Below are positions 36,458 through 46,594 of a stretch of 64,000 nt of DNA, piece after piece. The stretch lies in NCBI GenBank assembly GCA_001936135.1, contig CP012815.1, positions 1,300,046-1,364,045 of the forward strand, read 5' to 3'. The stretch comes from Saccharomycopsis fibuligera x Saccharomycopsis cf. fibuligera (taxonomy: Eukaryota > Ascomycota > Saccharomycetes > Ascoideales > Saccharomycopsidaceae). Below the pieces are notes generated by a model. It did not search any database, had not been told where the DNA came from, and saw nothing but the letters and a program-made list of their open reading frames with translations. A program made the position numbers and the translations under genes. Positions within the stretch are counted from its first letter, which is position 1; each line of letters begins with the position of its first letter.

Positions 36458-36600
36458 TGAAAGATGATTCCACCTGTGATTGTAGTTCAAACAGCCTTTT
36501 TTCTTCTTCCCCTTACTTCAAATATCTTAATAATATTCAAAACCAAATACAAAAAACCGAATCGCTTCTGAAGCAGAAAGACGAAAAGTTTAACAAAACA

Positions 36601-38283
36601 ATGTCAGAAAAACAGGAAAACCTTACAAGAGGTGGAAACGCTGCTTTCCATAACTACATTAATGACTTTGCCAATGTCGCTGATCCTTTGGAAAGAAGAC
36701 GTTTGGCTTTGGAAAAAATGGACAATGAAGGCTTTGGGTGGGCTCAGGTTAAAATCATTATCGTTGCAGGAGTAGGATTCTTAACCGATGCCTACGATAT
36801 TTTTGCCATCAATTTGGGGGTGTCGATGTTAACTTATGCTTATTGGGGCGGTGATATCCCTGCTTCTACTGAAACATTGTTAAAAGTTTCAACCTCCGTC
36901 GGTACAGTAATTGGTCAAATTGGTTTCGGTGCAATGGGCGATATTGTTGGTAGAAAAGGTGTTTATGGTTTAGAATTGATTGTGATGATTGCCGCAACCT
37001 TGGTTCAATGTGTCTTGGGTGAGTCTCCAGCAATTAATTTCGCTGCCATTTTTACGTTTTGCAGAATCATCATGGGTATCGGCATTGGTGGCGATTACCC
37101 ATTATCCTCCATTATCACTTCTGAATTTTCAACCACCAAATGGAGAGGCGCCATAATGGGCTCAGTTTTTGCTAACCAAGGTTGGGGTCAATTGCTTGCT
37201 GGTATTGTTGCATTGGTGTGTGTCGCTGCATACAAGGATGACTTGAATGATTCAAATGCTGTTGATCATTGTGGGCCTAAGTGTGTTAAAGCTTGCGATA
37301 CTATGTGGAGAATCTTAGTTGGTTTTGGATGTGTTCCAGCTTGTGCTGCTTTATATTTCAGATTGACAATTCCTGAATCACCAAGATATACTTTGGATGT
37401 TGACCAAGATGTTGAAAAAGCTGCAGCTGACACTGGAAAGTTCACCAGTGGTGGTAAAGGAAATGCTGACTTTGATGCTATTGAGCAACTTAGGGTTACT
37501 GAGATTAGAGAAAATGATGCTCCAGCTCCTAAAAGTGCTTCATTTTCCGATTTTTGCAGACATTTTGGCCAATGGAAACATGGTAAAATCTTACTTGGTA
37601 CTGCTGGCTCTTGGTTCATGTTGGATGTTGCTTACTACGGGTTGGGTTTGAACACCGCAAACATTTTGCAAACTATTGGCTTTGCTTCTTCTCAAAATGT
37701 TTACAATAAACTTTATAATTCTGCTGCTGGTAATTTGATTTTGGTTTGTGCTGGTTCTATTCCAGGTTATTGGGTTTCTGTTGCCACTGTTGACACTGTT
37801 GGTAGAAAACCAATTCAAATAATGGGATTTGCGGTTTTAACTGCATTGTTGTGTATCATTGGCTTTGCTTACCATAAAATTAGTGAAAAGGGGCTTTTGG
37901 CATTATTTATTCTTGCTCAATTTTTCCAGAACTTCGGCCCAAATGTTACTACTTTTATTGTTCCAGGTGAATGTTTCCCAACTAGATACAGATCCACTGC
38001 TCACGGTTTGTCTGCTGCTTCTGGTAAAGTCGGTGCTATTATCGCACAAACCGCACTCGGAACTTTAGTTAACCATGGCTGCTCAAAGGAAAACAAAAAT
38101 TGCTTTTTACCGCATGTCATGCAAATTTTCGCCCTTTTCATGTTGATTGGTTTCTTTTGCTCCTTTTTGATACCAGAAACCAAGAGAAAGACTTTGGAAC
38201 AATTGGCCGAAGAGTTACATGGTGAATGTGAATATGAAGCCAAGGACGATGCAGTATCTTATGAAAGAGGCTCTCTGGTTTAA
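36601..38283 (+). CDS. PHO84: High-affinity inorganic phosphate:H+ symporter (PHO84)
   Basis: A 560-residue major-facilitator protein with 12 predicted membrane segments. Landmarks are GVGFLTDAYDIFAINLGVSM in TM1, GAMGDIVGRKGVYGLEL after TM2, GIGIGGDYPLSSIITSEF in TM4, and DTVGRKPIQIMG in the second half. Two segments carry the phosphate/proton residues typical of the PHS family. It imports phosphate at the plasma membrane. An in-frame ATG 48 codons upstream (36457) is rejected as start because it overlaps a TATA box and the added segment is unlike Pho84; MSEKQENLTRGGNAAFHNYI is the conserved beginning. CACGTT sites upstream fit Pho4 control. It converges with the phosphatase gene across long T and A runs. 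Confidence 0.93.
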   Translation: MSEKQENLTRGGNAAFHNYINDFANVADPLERRRLALEKMDNEGFGWAQVKIIIVAGVGFLTDAYDIFAINLGVSMLTYAYWGGDIPASTETLLKVSTSVGTVIGQIGFGAMGDIVGRKGVYGLELIVMIAATLVQCVLGESPAINFAAIFTFCRIIMGIGIGGDYPLSSIITSEFSTTKWRGAIMGSVFANQGWGQLLAGIVALVCVAAYKDDLNDSNAVDHCGPKCVKACDTMWRILVGFGCVPACAALYFRLTIPESPRYTLDVDQDVEKAAADTGKFTSGGKGNADFDAIEQLRVTEIRENDAPAPKSASFSDFCRHFGQWKHGKILLGTAGSWFMLDVAYYGLGLNTANILQTIGFASSQNVYNKLYNSAAGNLILVCAGSIPGYWVSVATVDTVGRKPIQIMGFAVLTALLCIIGFAYHKISEKGLLALFILAQFFQNFGPNVTTFIVPGECFPTRYRSTAHGLSAASGKVGAIIAQTALGTLVNHGCSKENKNCFLPHVMQIFALFMLIGFFCSFLIPETKRKTLEQLAEELHGECEYEAKDDAVSYERGSLV

Positions 38284-38337
38284 GAAAATGTTATCTGATT
38301 TTTAGGCAACATTTGTTGAGTTGCTTTTCTTGCATTC

Positions 38338-38385
<48 letters not shown>

Positions 38386-39070
38386 GCTTGTTTAGTTTAT
38401 CCGGTTTTATTTCATTTCACTATTATTTCTTTCTTTCATTCAGTTCTCAAATATGCATCTTGAATAACGGGCCCTGGAATTTTGGCTCCAATTTCTCATT
38501 ATGTTCTCCATTGCTTTCGGCTACTGTATCATCTTTAGCTTTTTTTTTTTTTTTTGATTACATATTTTCCATGTTTTAACTTTCGTCTCTTTTTCAAATT
38601 CATATATGTCTTAGCATCTCAAAGCATTCGTAGAGACTTTACTAGAGATAGCAGCGTTCTCAAGCTCCCGTTGCTACATTTGCGTCACTAAGCTTCACGA
38701 AAGCTGGAAATGATGCCCAAAAGCTATATTACTAATGCAATATGAAAAATCAAAAACTTTCTTTTCCTGTTTTTTATTTTTTTTATTTTTTTTAGTTTTT
38801 TTTTAGATTGAGCACCGTAATCAAAGCAGTCTGAGTAGATAATAAACTCAAGAATGAAAAAAAAAAAAAAAAAAAAAAAAAAGCAAAAACCAAAAAACCA
38901 ATAGCCACGTTCTGAAGTAAAATAATATAGGCAAAAATTTTAAAGAAAGAATATCTAAAAGTCATGAAAACATCAAATATAGAAAAACAAAAAAGAAATA
39001 AACATGTAAACAGTGAAAAGTTTTGAGAAGGAAAAAGAAAAATAAAAGTTGTATAATACATAAGCCTACA
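38284..39070. other. Convergent 3' intergenic region with long homopolymers
   Basis: A 787-bp spacer. A 45-base T-run (38340-38384) follows the PHO84 stop by 57 bases, and a 26-base A-run (38857-38882) precedes the minus-strand gene's 3' end. Each acts as T-rich sequence downstream of its own gene. Both are likely length-variable and error-prone in assembly. No gene is seen. Confidence 0.7.
38340..38384 (+). repeat. Poly-T run, 45 bases
   Basis: Uninterrupted T from 38340 to 38384, just downstream of PHO84. It is one of the longest homopolymers in the window. Confidence 0.97.
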
Positions 39071-40573
39071 TCAGAGAGCATCTCTTCTTCTAGAAAAAAC
39101 AGCATCGTTAAGCTTTTCTTCTCTCAACTTTCCCGTTCTATCTATCATAGGCCATTTGCCCCACCCGTTCAACCTTATCACTAAACAAGTGGCATTATCA
39201 TCCCCGCCAATAGTTTCAACATAGTGTACTAACTCTTCAGCGCCATTCTGAGGGGTACCTGCTTCAGCTCCTCTCATATTGTAGTTTGCCATAATAATAT
39301 CTGCCATTTCCTGATCAGAGCAATAATTGGTTACTCCATCACTCACTAGCATCAAAAAGCATTCGTCACCACCAATGCCAGAAACAGTTTGATTAATCAA
39401 TTCAGCACTATTTGATTGCTTGTTGATGAACGATGAATTACCAATAAGTAATGAACGTACCTCTGGTTCTGCTGTAATCCCTTTCGCTTTTGCATTGAAG
39501 TCACCAAAAGATCTGGTATTTGCAAAATTTAAGAAGCGTTCTTCTCCAAAAGAGTCAACATTGACGAAAAAATCTGAGCTATACTTTGTAAGTCTCATGT
39601 TTTCTATGGGAGAATCAGGATGATGATCAGAGGTTAAAGCATGAGCCGTACCAAACTTATCCACCAAAAGGCACTTCGTATCTCCTAAATGAGAGATAGT
39701 TAATTTAGCCACAGACTGATCATCAAAATACATATTATTGGAGTTGTTGGCTATTAGGTTGTATATAAAAATTGAAGTAGCAGTTGACCCACCAGGGGGA
39801 GGAGAAGTGTCATTTTTGTTCTTGGTATCTACTTCAACTAAATGCTTTGTCATTAAATCGTAATCCATTTGCAAATAAGAATAAAGTAATCTCATAGGCA
39901 AGTCATCCAACTGGCCATGGCTATCTCTCATTACTTTGTCGTAATTCTTGTTAAGGTTGCGAAGCCATCTTCTCCAATATATTCCGCCAAATTTGGATTT
40001 TTTATTATTTTCTTTTGTTGGCCTAAAGTATTCATCATATTTTGAAATCAAGTCATGAAGATGCTTTTTGCTGAAGTCGTGCTGACTAAACGTCTCCACG
40101 TACTTGCTTAAATTCTGGCTAAGAAATTTTGATATCTTGTCACCACCATGGCCATCGAAAACATTGAAATTAAACACCTGAAGACCTTCGATATTGCCAT
40201 TTAAATCCTTATTGTTTTGGAAGTTCTCTAGAAGCTGCTGACTTTCCTTGTTCGTAAATCGCTGTAGCAACAACTGATCTACCTGGGAATTGAATTTGTT
40301 GAATGGTAGGTTCAACACCAGAGCACTATAGTTGTCTTCATTAGTGAAACGGTTCACTCGCGATGAAAAGTGACCAAAATATTGGGCTGATTTCAATAGA
40401 GGCACTTTAAGCCGAGCATTGTACTTCCTAGATGAATGGTTTGCCAAGTTATCAGCCTTCAAATTGTAATATGCAGTTGGTGAGGTGTCAGCGTAGTTAA
40501 CATTGAAGTATATGTAGTCTGAGACATTTCTGGTAAATGTTCTTCCAAAAGGAATGGCACATTTTCGTGTCAT
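39071..40573 (-). CDS. PTC6: Mitochondrial PP2C-type protein phosphatase, PTC6-like
   Basis: A 500-residue PPM-family phosphatase. Metal and catalytic motifs are RFTNEDNYS (75-83), FDGHGG (139-144), GGSTATSIFI (261-270), LTISHLGDTKC (291-301), VSDGVTNYCS (410-419) and GGDDNATCLVIRL (456-468). The N-terminus is basic (MTRKCAIPFGRTFTRN), as in mitochondrial proteins. The RxNxEDxY start of the domain and the overall length fit yeast Ptc6, a mitochondrial phosphatase connected to pyruvate dehydrogenase and mitophagy. Ptc5 and Ptc7 are less likely because their N-terminal blocks differ. The start is the ATG at 40573. All aspartates expected for two metal ions are present. Confidence 0.8.
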   Translation of the reverse strand: MTRKCAIPFGRTFTRNVSDYIYFNVNYADTSPTAYYNLKADNLANHSSRKYNARLKVPLLKSAQYFGHFSSRVNRFTNEDNYSALVLNLPFNKFNSQVDQLLLQRFTNKESQQLLENFQNNKDLNGNIEGLQVFNFNVFDGHGGDKISKFLSQNLSKYVETFSQHDFSKKHLHDLISKYDEYFRPTKENNKKSKFGGIYWRRWLRNLNKNYDKVMRDSHGQLDDLPMRLLYSYLQMDYDLMTKHLVEVDTKNKNDTSPPPGGSTATSIFIYNLIANNSNNMYFDDQSVAKLTISHLGDTKCLLVDKFGTAHALTSDHHPDSPIENMRLTKYSSDFFVNVDSFGEERFLNFANTRSFGDFNAKAKGITAEPEVRSLLIGNSSFINKQSNSAELINQTVSGIGGDECFLMLVSDGVTNYCSDQEMADIIMANYNMRGAEAGTPQNGAEELVHYVETIGGDDNATCLVIRLNGWGKWPMIDRTGKLREEKLNDAVFSRRRDAL

Positions 40574-42693
40574 ATTAGCATTAAAGAAACAGCCAGCAAT
40601 CGCAACAAGCCTCTGAAGCCAGCCAGCAGTACTTGATATAATTTTTAGGAACAGTTAGAGCAAAATTTAAGCCTAACAAACAACAACAACAAGCATTTAA
40701 TAATCGTTCCTTTTTTTCCATCGCCAGTTTCCTTTTTGGTTGTTATTTCGATGGGGCGACGTTGCCGACGATGCGTGTGCCGATATTAGGTAAGCAAGGC
40801 CCCCACGCTGCGCCGCGTGAGGTGTTCGTAGCACAAATGCACAGGAAATACAATCTTCTTTTCTTCAGAGCATGCCACTAATCCCAAACTGATGACATAC
40901 TTTAAAGTCAATAATTTCTGATTCACTCTTCTGAAAGCTTTTCATATAAAACTGGGTATCGGCCAATGTCATTTCTGCCCTACTAGTAAAATTATCTTAT
41001 TATTTACTACTTTTACGCAAGCCACATGAAGCTATCAGCCGTTTTACAACCCTCTAAAGTTTGACTAAATACCTGATATTCACCACCTAAAAGTAATATT
41101 TTATGCCACAAAACAAAGGCGTTTACTAGCACTAATATATTGCCTATCAATATTGACCTTAGGAGTGGTTTGAAGAAAAATTTTTAACAATTTTATTAAT
41201 GGCGCTTGTTATTTGTGGAGTATATTCAGGCGGGACCACAAATAATGTTAGAAAATGTAATATAAAGATCTTGAATCTACACATCAAAAGGTACTGTCTA
41301 AATACATCAACAAAATTAATAGATAAAACTAAACCACTCACAAGTGGATGGTTATGTTCTATTCACCCATCGTTGTTTCGAAAAAGCTCTCTCCAAGTGT
41401 CTTCGAGACTGGCAACAAGGCTTTTAGTTAAAACATTCATAACTTCGTCAAATCAGAACAAATCGTACAGTACAGTTTTGTAGTTTTCAAAAAGATGCTC
41501 AATGAATCGGATACTTAGAGCAAGTCCAAGCAATACGGATTTTTACCAGCTAAACCGCGCTTCACAACTCAGAGTATGATCCACTGTTTTATAGCTTGAC
41601 CCATGATTGTTTCTTAGTCCTCTTTTCCAAGAAATTAAGTTGTATCATCCATTTTATTGTCACTTTGTTTTGACTGTAAACTTCTTTATCTTCAATTGAA
41701 AGTCCTTTGTCGTGTGTGTTTGCAGTAGCCAATTTGTCCGTCATATGCATCACTCCGGTTGGCGACGCATGAATACGCAGTGCTTTAAATGTCCCAAAAG
41801 GGAAACGTAATTGTCATTTGAAACAATTGTGCGGTTGTGGTGCCTCGAGAACAGAAACAGAGGCAAGTGTTGCGAGGCGAATATGTTCCCAATTACCGCC
41901 TTTAATTTTTTCTCCCTTTCTTCCCCTTAGGTTTACATCACTATGGTCCTGAAATAGGCATGTTCGTTTAAAACATTCACGGTAGGTGTTTATGTCCCTA
42001 TTTTCCATTAGCAGCAATATTAATGTACAAATGGAAGAATATAGAGGCTTTACGTTGTCATTTGTCCATTAACATTGTCAATCTAAGGACTCGCATCATT
42101 GGGATTAAGATGTTTTGAGTGAGTTGGAGACTCGAGGAAAAGTTGTATGCTGATATTTAATTAGTTCAAGAAGTAGGTCAAAACAAAACGACTGTAGTGC
42201 CAAATACAATTAACAAGAACTAGTATCAATGCCATACCTTTTTTGAACAAATGAAGAAGTCATTTTTTCTTGAGCTCTTTTTGCCATGCAATTTTATCTT
42301 CCATTAAAGGAAGGATCATGCTTTGAAGATCAAATCTGCAAAGAGAAAACAGGGCATTGAACCTTAATTTTTTTTTTTTTTTTAAAACTGTAACTTTGCC
42401 GACTAAGACATCCAAGTATTAGCTTCCCTCTTTGGTGTGATTTGCTACAGACTTTTGTTTGTTTCATAGCGTTGCAACATCACTACTATCCATTTCTTTT
42501 TGTCCTTGAATTATATATAGTTGCAGCTACCCCCCATGGGACCTTTAGTGCGATCCTTGAATTGTTGCATTACAGTTGACACAAGAACAAATCAAGGTTT
42601 TTATTTCTTATACCCTTACATACAAGACACATAATCACTATTTCTCTCAACTAGTAATACACCCAATTAGCACAAGTCACTTATAATACCAGC
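40574..42693. other. Large intergenic region (2.1 kb)
   Basis: I see no supported gene. Frames at 41199-41483 and 41814-42017 lack recognisable content. It contains a GC-rich patch (about 40795-40830) and a T-run at 42369-42383. The last 160 bases, ending CACTATTTCTCTCAACTAG, look like the leader of the next gene. A non-coding RNA cannot be excluded by eye. Confidence 0.5.
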
Positions 42694-43578
42694 ATGCCCC
42701 TTATACATTCCAAATCAATCTCGCTACTATCACAACCCTCTTTCCAGAATAACATAACGTTCTACCAACCGTTAGGCAATGGTGATGGCACAGTCTTATC
42801 GACATCAACATATAGTCTGTCGTTATCAAGTGATCAATATGGCCGAAAGAAAAGATCGACAATAATTGACACCACAAACAAGCACGTATCGCACAAAAAC
42901 GCCAATTCAAACAAGAAAAGTGATAATAGTCTTGGACGAAGCGGCAGTATCCATTCACAACCTCAGCAACTCAGAAGAGCGAAATCAACGTCCAGTATGA
43001 GAACATCCAGAAATGATCCATTTTTGAAGCATAAAAAAGGATATAGGGACACATTTAAGCCAATTGCAGAAGAAGAGTCTGCGAGTTCACAGAAGGAAAT
43101 AATTGAGTACGAAACTTCCGAAGTACCTTCCCCTAAGATTGATCCATACCAAATGGCAAGGCTTGAGATGCAGAAGATGCAAAACGTACAGACTTTGAAA
43201 AGAAAACAAAAAAGTAAAAAGGAAAGCCATAAAAAGATGAGCCAAAACGTTACTGACGACGTGCCAATGAGCAAGTTTACAATAAGGAATCGAAAATCAG
43301 AAAAGCGCGGCAAAAATTTGGAAACGAAAAATAGTGAAAAAAGCAAAAGCTCAATAAATACTAGAGTGAAGAATAGGGCTGGTCCATTGGTATTTTCAGT
43401 TAGTTTTGATGACGATACTATAAGTGTTTTAAATAAGATGCTTGAGCATGAAAATGACAATTTGGCCGTCAAGAATGTCCCTCAGTATGAGATTCCAATT
43501 CCAGTTGAATATAAAGTGATGAATAGAAGCGTGTTGGAGCCAATACCTGAACTGGACAGGTTTTCTTTCGAAGACTAA
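42694..43578 (+). CDS. Basic Ser/Lys-rich protein of unknown function
   Basis: A 294-residue protein I do not recognise. It is hydrophilic, Ser/Asn/Lys rich, with no membrane segment or signal peptide. Basic patches (GRKKRST, KRKQKSKKESHKK, RNRKSEKRGK) could be nuclear signals. The C-terminal 50 residues are less biased: VFSVSFDDDTISVLNKMLEH, then EIPIPVEYKVMNRSVLEP, then an acidic end. That stretch looks like the conserved functional part. CTG at 43552-43554 would be Ser287 in a CTG-clade yeast. The ATG at 42694 follows a typical leader. It has its own long upstream region (2.1 kb), often seen for regulated genes. Confidence 0.7.
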   Translation: MPLIHSKSISLLSQPSFQNNITFYQPLGNGDGTVLSTSTYSLSLSSDQYGRKKRSTIIDTTNKHVSHKNANSNKKSDNSLGRSGSIHSQPQQLRRAKSTSSMRTSRNDPFLKHKKGYRDTFKPIAEEESASSQKEIIEYETSEVPSPKIDPYQMARLEMQKMQNVQTLKRKQKSKKESHKKMSQNVTDDVPMSKFTIRNRKSEKRGKNLETKNSEKSKSSINTRVKNRAGPLVFSVSFDDDTISVLNKMLEHENDNLAVKNVPQYEIPIPVEYKVMNRSVLEPIPELDRFSFED

Positions 43579-44171
43579 AAATTTCTGGGAAGTTTTATTT
43601 CTTCTAACATGATGAAATTAGCATATAGTTTATCATCTTTCTTATTTAATTCTTCTCTTTGAACGGTGTTGATCACTCGCTTCTGCTATTTAAACTTCTT
43701 TCTTTAAAGTACGCCACTTTACTCGCTTAGTCTTTGAACATAGTACTATAGTTTGTTTTTTTTTTTTATTTTTTTTTTTTTTTTTTTATTTTTATTTTCG
43801 AACCTACGTAAGGTTGCTTAGTTTATGACAATCAGCACAGCAATATTCATGTTTTATTTTTGTTGGTTGCTTCCAAACAAGATCAAAAGACTAGGTGTTT
43901 AAAAGTAAGATAATAATCAATTAGGAATTGAATGCAATTACGCATCCTGTATACACGAGTAAATCCATTTTAAAGTAGATGTTTATTTCTAAACTTTTGC
44001 TTTATATTTCTATTACAGTTACGCCCACTTTTTCCTGTCTCAATTTTCGTGTTGATGCTTTGGTTTTACCCATTGTTGCCTCAATGTATACAAATGCAAT
44101 ACTGAAAATTTGTGAATATGCCCCACCCCCTGATTTATATTAGCGAATTAAAGCTTTGCTAGTTGATTCTA
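43579..44171. other. Convergent 3' intergenic region
   Basis: A 593-bp spacer with long T-rich blocks (43755-43797). No gene is recognised. Confidence 0.6.
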
Positions 44172-45164
44172 TCACCCATTGTACAATGTTGGGTCCCAAC
44201 CTGTTATGTAGTAATCATCTTCATGATCTAATTGTTGTAGGTCTTCCTCACTTAGTTCGAAGTCCCAAACTTGAAAATTGGTTTGCAACCTATCAAGTTG
44301 CAAAGTCTTTGGCAATACTACAAAACTCCTTTGTAACGACCATCTTATAAGTATTTGTGCGTTATTTTTGTTGTATTTCTTCAGAAGATTATTGAGAGTT
44401 TGATCATTGAATTTTCTTCCTTTCGCAAGTGGAGAATAGGCTTGACATAGGATGTTATTTGCCTGGCAAAATTGAACTAGTTCTTTTCTCATCAACCATG
44501 GATGAAGCTCTAACTGATTAGTTGCCGGTTTATGCACTAAGCCACCCCAGCTGAATAGCTCTTGCAAATGCTGAATGCCATAATTTGAAACACCAATTGA
44601 TCTTACAAAGCCGGAATCTTTAGCTTCTTGGAGGGCTTGGTATGTTTGTAGCCTTCTTGATTGATTTGAATTGGGGGAATGGATCAAGAATAGGTCAATG
44701 TAGTCTATACCAGGTATGCATAATTTTCTGATGGATAATTTGATTGATTTTTTGGAGTTTTCATAACCGTGGAACGAATCCCATATTTTTGTTATTATAA
44801 AAATGTCAGACCTTTTGTTGTTGATTGGGTCTTCTTTGATCCACTTGGTGATTCCTTGACTGACTTCTTGCTCGTTTCTGTAAATTTGTGCGGTATCGAT
44901 CAATCGGTATCCGATTTTCAAGGCCCGGTAAACCAAATCTGCGGTCAAATTCGGAGGTACCAAGTAGAGACCAAACCCAAGTACCGGGATGTCGTAACCA
45001 GAGTTTAACTTATATTTGGTATATTGGTTTATTGTGGAATGAGACTTCAAAGGGGGCATTATTATCTGGTTAATGGACATGGGACTTTGTGTATTTGGAA
45101 AGTCGGAATTGAAGTTGGGGTTGTAAGAATCATCTAGCGAGCGGCTCGTCAAAGAGTGATCCAT
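44172..45164 (-). CDS. Aldo-keto reductase (NADPH-dependent)
   Basis: A 330-residue TIM-barrel oxidoreductase. The catalytic tetrad is complete: D90 and Y95 in YRLIDTAQIYRNE, K126 in IITKIWDS, and H162 in DLFLIHSP. The cofactor site is seen in RSIGVSNYGIQHLQEL, NQLELHPWL and CQAYSPLAKG. It should reduce small aldehydes or ketones in the cytosol, with substrate unknown. The N-terminal 45 residues before the barrel (MDHSLTSRSLDDSYNPNFNS...) are longer than usual. A second ATG at residue 29 (MSINQIIM) could be the real start. The frame is open further upstream from a TTG at 45299 but without an ATG. Confidence 0.88.
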   Translation of the reverse strand: MDHSLTSRSLDDSYNPNFNSDFPNTQSPMSINQIIMPPLKSHSTINQYTKYKLNSGYDIPVLGFGLYLVPPNLTADLVYRALKIGYRLIDTAQIYRNEQEVSQGITKWIKEDPINNKRSDIFIITKIWDSFHGYENSKKSIKLSIRKLCIPGIDYIDLFLIHSPNSNQSRRLQTYQALQEAKDSGFVRSIGVSNYGIQHLQELFSWGGLVHKPATNQLELHPWLMRKELVQFCQANNILCQAYSPLAKGRKFNDQTLNNLLKKYNKNNAQILIRWSLQRSFVVLPKTLQLDRLQTNFQVWDFELSEEDLQQLDHEDDYYITGWDPTLYNG

Positions 45165-45428
45165 TTCATGTATTGCCGGGGTATTTAGTAGTGTTGAAGA
45201 AAAAAAAAAGGCAATGTAACACCACCGCCAGTAGTAAAATGAGGAGCTGTAACAAGAATGGAGAAACAAGAGTAATGAGTGGAATAGAGATAAAACCAAG
45301 TTCTTTGGATTATATATTATAGAAAACGGGAAGAGTAGAAGAATAACATTAAAATTTTTTTTTTAAGAAAAAAAAAAAAAAATAATAATGCTTGACTCGA
45401 TATTTCAAAGGATGGGGTCGGGTGTACT

Positions 45429-45459
<31 letters not shown>

Positions 45460-46594
45460 CGAAAGGAGGATTGCTTGACGGGGAGCAGCTGCGACGGCGT
45501 ATAGAAAACCAGCTACTGCACTGAGGCAACGCACGGGAACTACGATAGTAAGCCAAAAATTTTGAGTAAAGTAAAAGGGAAAACAAAAAGGACAAACGAA
45601 AGCTCAACGAGGGCACAGGAGCAGGTTGAGCGATAGTAGCTATAATCGAAATTGTAGCAATACCAGAGTGAGGCAATTGGATCCGTGGCCCCAATATCGT
45701 TTTTGTTATTACTATTTACTATTGTGATGAACTTTAATTTCGATCATGCGCATTTATTCACTGAATGCAAGCCAGTGGAGCCCGAAAAACAAGAAGTCTC
45801 CTTCTTCCAAAAGAGAAAGAAGCAAAAAAAAACAACACAAAAGCTGCGGCGGCAGTGGCTGGTGACAAGCCTGTGCAGATAGAGGGGCAATTTGAGGAAC
45901 CGGTGCTGTGCTCAATGCCGTGGCTGGTGCGGGTTGTGTGGGGTTAGCAGTTGTTAGTGCCTTGTGGACACCACCGGAGAATTCCGAGATTGCTAACTGC
46001 GCGCTATGGTACAGCGGGGATTTACGCGTTCGTGGCTTGATCTGGCTACACGACTGATGATCGTACAATTACTAGATCCAATCAGCCCGAGCCATAATAT
46101 CTAAAAGTTAGACAATAGCAGCACATGACGGCCTTATCCTTTTTCCGACATCAAATCGTCTGCCACTTTCAAAAGCAGAAAACCAACAACGATAAACTCT
46201 CCTATTGGCACTTCTATCCGCGATTGTAAGGTTGTAGCGTATACCAGCACAACGGTTTAGAAGTTCTAAGTTCGCTGCATATAAAACTCTTTCATAATTC
46301 TCAACCAGGCCCATTTAAAATGGATGCATTGCTTCTGCTTCTCCGTGGGTGACTAGGCTGCCATCTACCCCTGGATCAACATATGGCGATCAATGAATAC
46401 TTGATCTATTGCTGAATCTCATATAATAAGTGTCCTGCGTTTCTGGTTACGTGCCCGCTGCCACTTGCTGCCGAGACAAACCTTCTTTTTGTTTATACCG
46501 CACACCTCAACTTAATCTCCCCTTGTTTCTTTTTCCTCCATTAATGGTTTCCTTTATTCATCCTACACTATATCTTGAATTAATTAGCAGGACA
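45165..46594. other. Divergent intergenic region
   Basis: A 1.43-kb region between the aldo-keto reductase and FAA2-like starts. It contains A-runs at 45365-45381 (broken) and 45429-45456 (28 A), and GC-rich patches at 45480-45530 and 45890-45990. Frames in it overlap on both strands and have no recognised content. No tRNA-like elements were seen. Confidence 0.55.

Larger units (their letters stand above)
35218..36600. other. Divergent NSR1/PHO84 intergenic region
   Basis: A 1.38-kb region with NSR1 elements on the left and PHO84 elements on the right. A frame at 36007-36366 opens at a TTG/GTG-type start and has no recognised content; it is treated as promoter. The CT-to-A-rich leader just before 36601 (ACCAAATACAAAAAACC) looks like a normal yeast 5' UTR. 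Confidence 0.6.

Noticed and set aside
36457-36600. 48-codon N-terminal extension of PHO84 from an in-frame ATG
   Set aside because: The ATG overlaps TATATATAA and the added peptide is unlike Pho84. The A-rich sequence before 36601 is a normal leader.
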